Below are positions 62,104 to 64,000 of a stretch of 64,000 nucleotides of DNA, in pieces. The translations under genes were made by a program, and so were the position numbers. The notes under the pieces were generated by a model. That model ran no database searches. It was not told the DNA's origin and was given only the letters and a program-made list of their open reading frames with translations. Within the stretch, counting starts at the first letter, position 1. Each line of letters begins with the position of its first letter. Origin of the DNA: Syntrophaceae bacterium UBA1411 (lineage in GTDB: Bacteria > Desulfobacterota > Syntrophia > Syntrophales > Smithellaceae); the NCBI GenBank assembly GCA_002304995.1, contig DBPV01000044.1, positions 1 to 64,000 on the forward strand. The letters are read 5' to 3'.

Positions 62104-63351
62104 CTAGCGTTTCAGCCAGTAAACCGGGTTCGTCCCGCCGCCCACAGCACTCTGAACTACGAGCTTGTCAAATTCTTTCTGGGTTTTCGGCCACCAGGCA
62201 TAAAGCACCGACGGATCGGATTTGCCCTTGGTGACGGTCTGCACGGACGCCATGATGAGCATGCGCCCCGCATCGGTTACACCGTAAGCCGCATTCGGAT
62301 ATTTATCGCCCAGCATGGGCGGATCGAGCGCCTTGGGAAAGGCGGCCCGGATTTTATACACGTCGTCCACGGTGCCCGCGACGACGATCGCCTTGGCCAG
62401 CGCATGCATGCCGGTGTAATTCAGCGCGCATTCCCAGGTCACCATGCGCTTGTAGGTCGACGTATATTTTTTGTCGAAGGTTTTGGCGCCTTCAAACGGA
62501 ATGCTCACGACACCGGCCGTGCCGATCAGGTCCCCCATAATCTTGGTGCCCTTGAGCAGCACGGCGATGTAATCCTGCTTGGCCTGATCGACCAGCATGA
62601 AGCCGCCCTTGTAGCCCATGCTTCTGGCCTGTTCGATGACCAGCGCCGTCGTGGCGGAAGGTCCGCCGATCAGCATGACGTCCGGCTTGGTGGCGATCGA
62701 GGCGGCCAGCTGGGAGGAAAAGTCGGTTTCCGTGTAATAATTGGCCGGCTTGTCCGCTGTAATCACGCCGCCTCGTTTTTGATAATATTCCTTGAAGCCG
62801 GTCCGCCACTCATCGCCGTAAGCTCCGAGCGTGACCACCATGGCGCATTTTTTCCAGCCTTTTTTCAGGGCCCACTCCGCAAACACCTGCACGTAGGTGG
62901 TAAAGTCAACTGTCGTATCAATCATCAGCTTGTTGCCGAGATATTCGACCTTGGGGGTGCTGGTATAGGCCATCACGATGAACTCGTTGTCCTTTTCCTC
63001 GTTGATTTTCATCATGGGCGCGATGGTGTTGAAAACACCGTTGAAGACGGCAATGGCCTTGTTCTGCCTGAACCGGCGGGCGTTGTTCACCGCCTGCGTC
63101 GGATCCACCCGGTCGTCGAGTTTGTCCAGCCGGAACGTATACCTTTTGCCCTTCACCGTAATGCCGCCGGCCGCGTTGAGCTCTTTGACGGCCATATCGA
63201 CGCCGTTAAAGATGTCCTGCCCGTATTCCGCCGCCGGTCCGGAAAGCGGCCCGGTGTATCCGATAACGATCTCGTCAGCCCGAGCGTTTCCCATCCAGGA
63301 CACAACAAAAACAGCGGCAACCATACAAATCAGCATTTTCCAATACTTCAT
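62104..63351 (-). CDS. LivK-type ABC transporter substrate-binding protein
   Basis: The 415-residue protein has a signal peptide ending NARA (~residue 25) and the type I binding-protein fold with IVIGYTGPLSGPAAEYG, DDRVDPTQAVNNARR, TLGAYGDEWR and LIGGPSATTALV. It is a paralogue of the truncated protein at the left edge. The ligand is unknown; candidates are branched-chain amino acids, amides or organic acids. The ATG at 63351 has AAGGAGG 8 bases upstream and is preferred over the longer frame. No permease or ATPase gene is visible. A strong terminator follows. Confidence 0.93.
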   Translation of the reverse strand: MKYWKMLICMVAAVFVVSWMGNARADEIVIGYTGPLSGPAAEYGQDIFNGVDMAVKELNAAGGITVKGKRYTFRLDKLDDRVDPTQAVNNARRFRQNKAIAVFNGVFNTIAPMMKINEEKDNEFIVMAYTSTPKVEYLGNKLMIDTTVDFTTYVQVFAEWALKKGWKKCAMVVTLGAYGDEWRTGFKEYYQKRGGVITADKPANYYTETDFSSQLAASIATKPDVMLIGGPSATTALVIEQARSMGYKGGFMLVDQAKQDYIAVLLKGTKIMGDLIGTAGVVSIPFEGAKTFDKKYTSTYKRMVTWECALNYTGMHALAKAIVVAGTVDDVYKIRAAFPKALDPPMLGDKYPNAAYGVTDAGRMLIMASVQTVTKGKSDPSVLYAWWPKTQKEFDKLVVQSAVGGGTNPVYWLKR

Positions 63352-63615
63352 TCTCAGCCCCTCCTTGATTTTTATTGATCTCGCCTTTTGACGTCGGCAA
63401 ACAAACACCTGTCTGACTAAAAAAACTTTTTTTGTTTAACTGACGCAAAAAAGAAGACCTGTCAATGATGGAGTGAAGGCTGCCGCCGCGAAAACATAAA
63501 AATTTCACAGGCCTGACTTTTGATGCCGACGGGATCATTGCAGAAATATCGTGACTGTCGTCCTGTAAATATCTGCCGGTCATTTTATGAAAACGGTGCG
63601 GGCCGGGAAATAATC

Positions 63616-64000
63616 CTATCCCATGACAATGCCGCCGTCGATGCTGATGGACTGGCCGGTAATGCTCCTGGCCTCGTGGGAGGCCAAAAACGCCACCAGA
63701 CCGGCGATTTCTGCGGCGGTCTGCGGGCGCCGCAGAGGTGTGACGGCCTTGACCCGCGCTTCGAAAATTTCCTGAAGACTCATATCTGCGTAAGCCGGCT
63801 GAATCTCTTTGACCGCCTGCGCCAGCTTTTCCCAGCCCGGCGTAAACACATAACCGGGACAGACGGCGTTGACGGTGATGTTGTGGCGCGCCAGCTCCCT
63901 GGCCAGCGTCTCGGTAAAGCCGATCACGCCGAATTTGGCCGCACAGTAAGCGGAGAGCAGCTGCTCCCCCTGCTTGCCGGACACGGAGGACATGTTGATG
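63616..64000 (-). CDS. short-chain dehydrogenase/reductase, 5' end cut by window edge
   Basis: About 127 C-terminal residues are seen. They include the catalytic strand INMSSVSG, the YxxxK active site in YCAAKFG, NAVCPGYVFTPGW and the closing ITGQSISIDGGI of classical SDR enzymes. It is an NAD(P)-dependent oxidoreductase; the substrate (often 3-hydroxyacyl or sugar) is not determinable. It lies 264 bases upstream of the binding-protein gene on the same strand. The N-terminal Rossmann glycine motif lies beyond the window. Confidence 0.9.
   Translation of the reverse strand, partial: INMSSVSGKQGEQLLSAYCAAKFGVIGFTETLARELARHNITVNAVCPGYVFTPGWEKLAQAVKEIQPAYADMSLQEIFEARVKAVTPLRRPQTAAEIAGLVAFLASHEARSITGQSISIDGGIVMG

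Noticed and set aside
1..64000. tRNA, rRNA, CRISPR arrays, insertion sequences, integrases or phage genes
   Set aside because: None was recognised on either strand; no cloverleaf with a T-loop match, no spaced direct repeats and no transposase motif was seen by eye.

Overview
The window is a GC-rich chromosomal segment of a Gram-negative, probably anaerobic bacterium. LpxC and RfaE2 point to a lipid A/LPS outer membrane. The gene set looks most like Desulfobacterota, for example Syntrophus/Smithella-type bacteria: paired LivK-type binding proteins, many PAS-domain sensors, NtrYX preceded by a DUF4390 protein, a DUF3568 lipoprotein, a CFI-box C-terminus, a rubrerythrin-like protein and a two-gene SUF system. 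This placement is inferred from gene content, not from a marker-gene comparison. No rRNA, tRNA, CRISPR array, transposase or phage gene was recognised, so this is ordinary chromosome with a few accessory-looking loci.

Layout. 1-12 kb: a truncated LivK-type binding protein, a three-PAS LuxR regulator, a rubrerythrin-like protein, a Na/Pi cotransporter, a glycine-zipper lipoprotein, then a translationally coupled pair (PilZ/acyltransferase-like protein plus V4R-like hybrid kinase) and a methyltransferase. 12-19 kb: a lipoprotein with a degenerate CHAT domain, a minimal SufC-SufB pair, a heptamer tandem repeat, an FGGY sugar kinase and a histone H1-like protein with a clear promoter. 19-24 kb: a TPP-riboswitch operon (thiamine pyrophosphokinase, thiD, thiC, cca, SPOR-NlpC/P60 lipoprotein). 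24-29 kb: a beta-helix gene interrupted by one in-frame TGA, then the queuosine precursor genes queC-queE-queD behind tatD and an unannotated 55-codon gene. 29-32 kb: a TIM-barrel protein with two peptide-type ABC permeases but no binding protein or ATPase.

32-47 kb is mostly housekeeping on the plus strand: rsfS-comF-rfaE2, dksA, priA, fmt-rsmB, a metallo-beta-lactamase-fold hydrolase, purC, a small gene coupled to dnaJ, a DUF3568 lipoprotein and a flippase-like membrane protein. A minus-strand MFS gene and two tandem RsbRD-N-like paralogues with their own strong promoter lie inside it. 47-55 kb is on the minus strand: the DUF4390-ntrY-ntrX sensor cluster, lpxC and yebC-ruvC-ruvA-ruvB. 55-64 kb: YjbQ, a cupin, a PAS/HD-GYP phosphodiesterase, a methyltransferase, a solitary hisF, a GMP-synthase-like protein lacking its glutaminase domain, an AMACR-like family III CoA protein, a second LivK-type binding protein and a truncated short-chain dehydrogenase.

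Recurring features are sigma70-type promoters with exact 17-bp spacers, frequent TTG starts chosen by Shine-Dalgarno position, ATGA/TGATG stop-start overlaps, and many PAS/c-di-GMP signalling proteins. The least explained loci are the PilZ/V4R kinase pair, the degenerate CHAT lipoprotein, the RsbRD-N-like tandem pair, the TGA-interrupted beta-helix gene and the split GMP synthase.
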